A DNA stretch of 64,000 bases from Rhea pennata (lineage: Eukaryota > Chordata > Aves > Rheiformes > Rheidae), in assembly GCF_028389875.1 (NCBI RefSeq), contig NC_084667.1:63900570-63964569 (forward strand), given 5' to 3'. The translations under genes were made by a program, and so were the position numbers. The stretch's first letter is position 1. Every line of letters begins with the position of its first letter. Below are positions 60,217-64,000 of this stretch, piece after piece. The notes below the pieces were generated by a model, which was not told where the DNA came from, searched no databases, and saw only the letters and a list, made by a program, of their open reading frames with translations.

Positions 60217-64000
<3,784 letters not shown>

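Overview
The window is vertebrate nuclear DNA, most likely from a bird. Coding sequence is split into short exons with GT/AG borders, the background is AT-rich, and the only interspersed repeats I can name are two CR1 LINE fragments. Introns are small for a vertebrate. The species cannot be named from the sequence. Nothing prokaryotic or viral was recognised: no operons, CRISPR arrays, insertion sequences, tRNA or rRNA genes.

Three protein genes are well supported. (1) 5890-8485, plus strand: the last three coding exons of DHRS7, a short-chain dehydrogenase/reductase. Its stop codon and poly(A) signals are present, while the catalytic exons lie left of the window. (2) 13408-27115, minus strand: a complete PCNX4 (pecanex-like 4) gene. 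Ten coding exons join in phase to 3552 nt, or 1183 residues, and a non-coding first exon sits in a CpG island. (3) 60217-63191, minus strand: four consecutive exons from the C-terminal leucine-rich-repeat block of LRRC9. The order and orientation (LRRC9 and PCNX4 together, DHRS7 convergent to PCNX4) match human 14q23, which supports all three names.

Layout: 1-5.9 kb is DHRS7 intron with a 79-bp tandem duplication near its left edge. DHRS7 occupies 5.9-8.7 kb. 8.7-12 kb lies between the two convergent genes and holds a CR1 tail and long G runs. 12-24 kb holds the probable PCNX4 3' UTR and all its coding exons, and 24-26.8 kb its first intron. 26.4-27.4 kb is the CpG-island promoter. 27.4-53.4 kb is a gene-poor stretch with one longer CR1 copy, poly(T) tracts, microsatellites and a few weak coding-like ORFs. 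53.4-64 kb is the LRRC9 side.

Two observations stand out. Downstream of the last certain LRRC9 exon, three minus-strand open segments (59656-59755, 55795-55969, 53471-53780) have plausible splice sites, chain in matching reading phase and end in a stop codon. They could be a C-terminal extension of LRRC9 or an unrecognised gene. Second, the PCNX4 leader may carry a 94-codon upstream ORF that starts at a YY1-type element and contains a leucine-rich hydrophobic segment.
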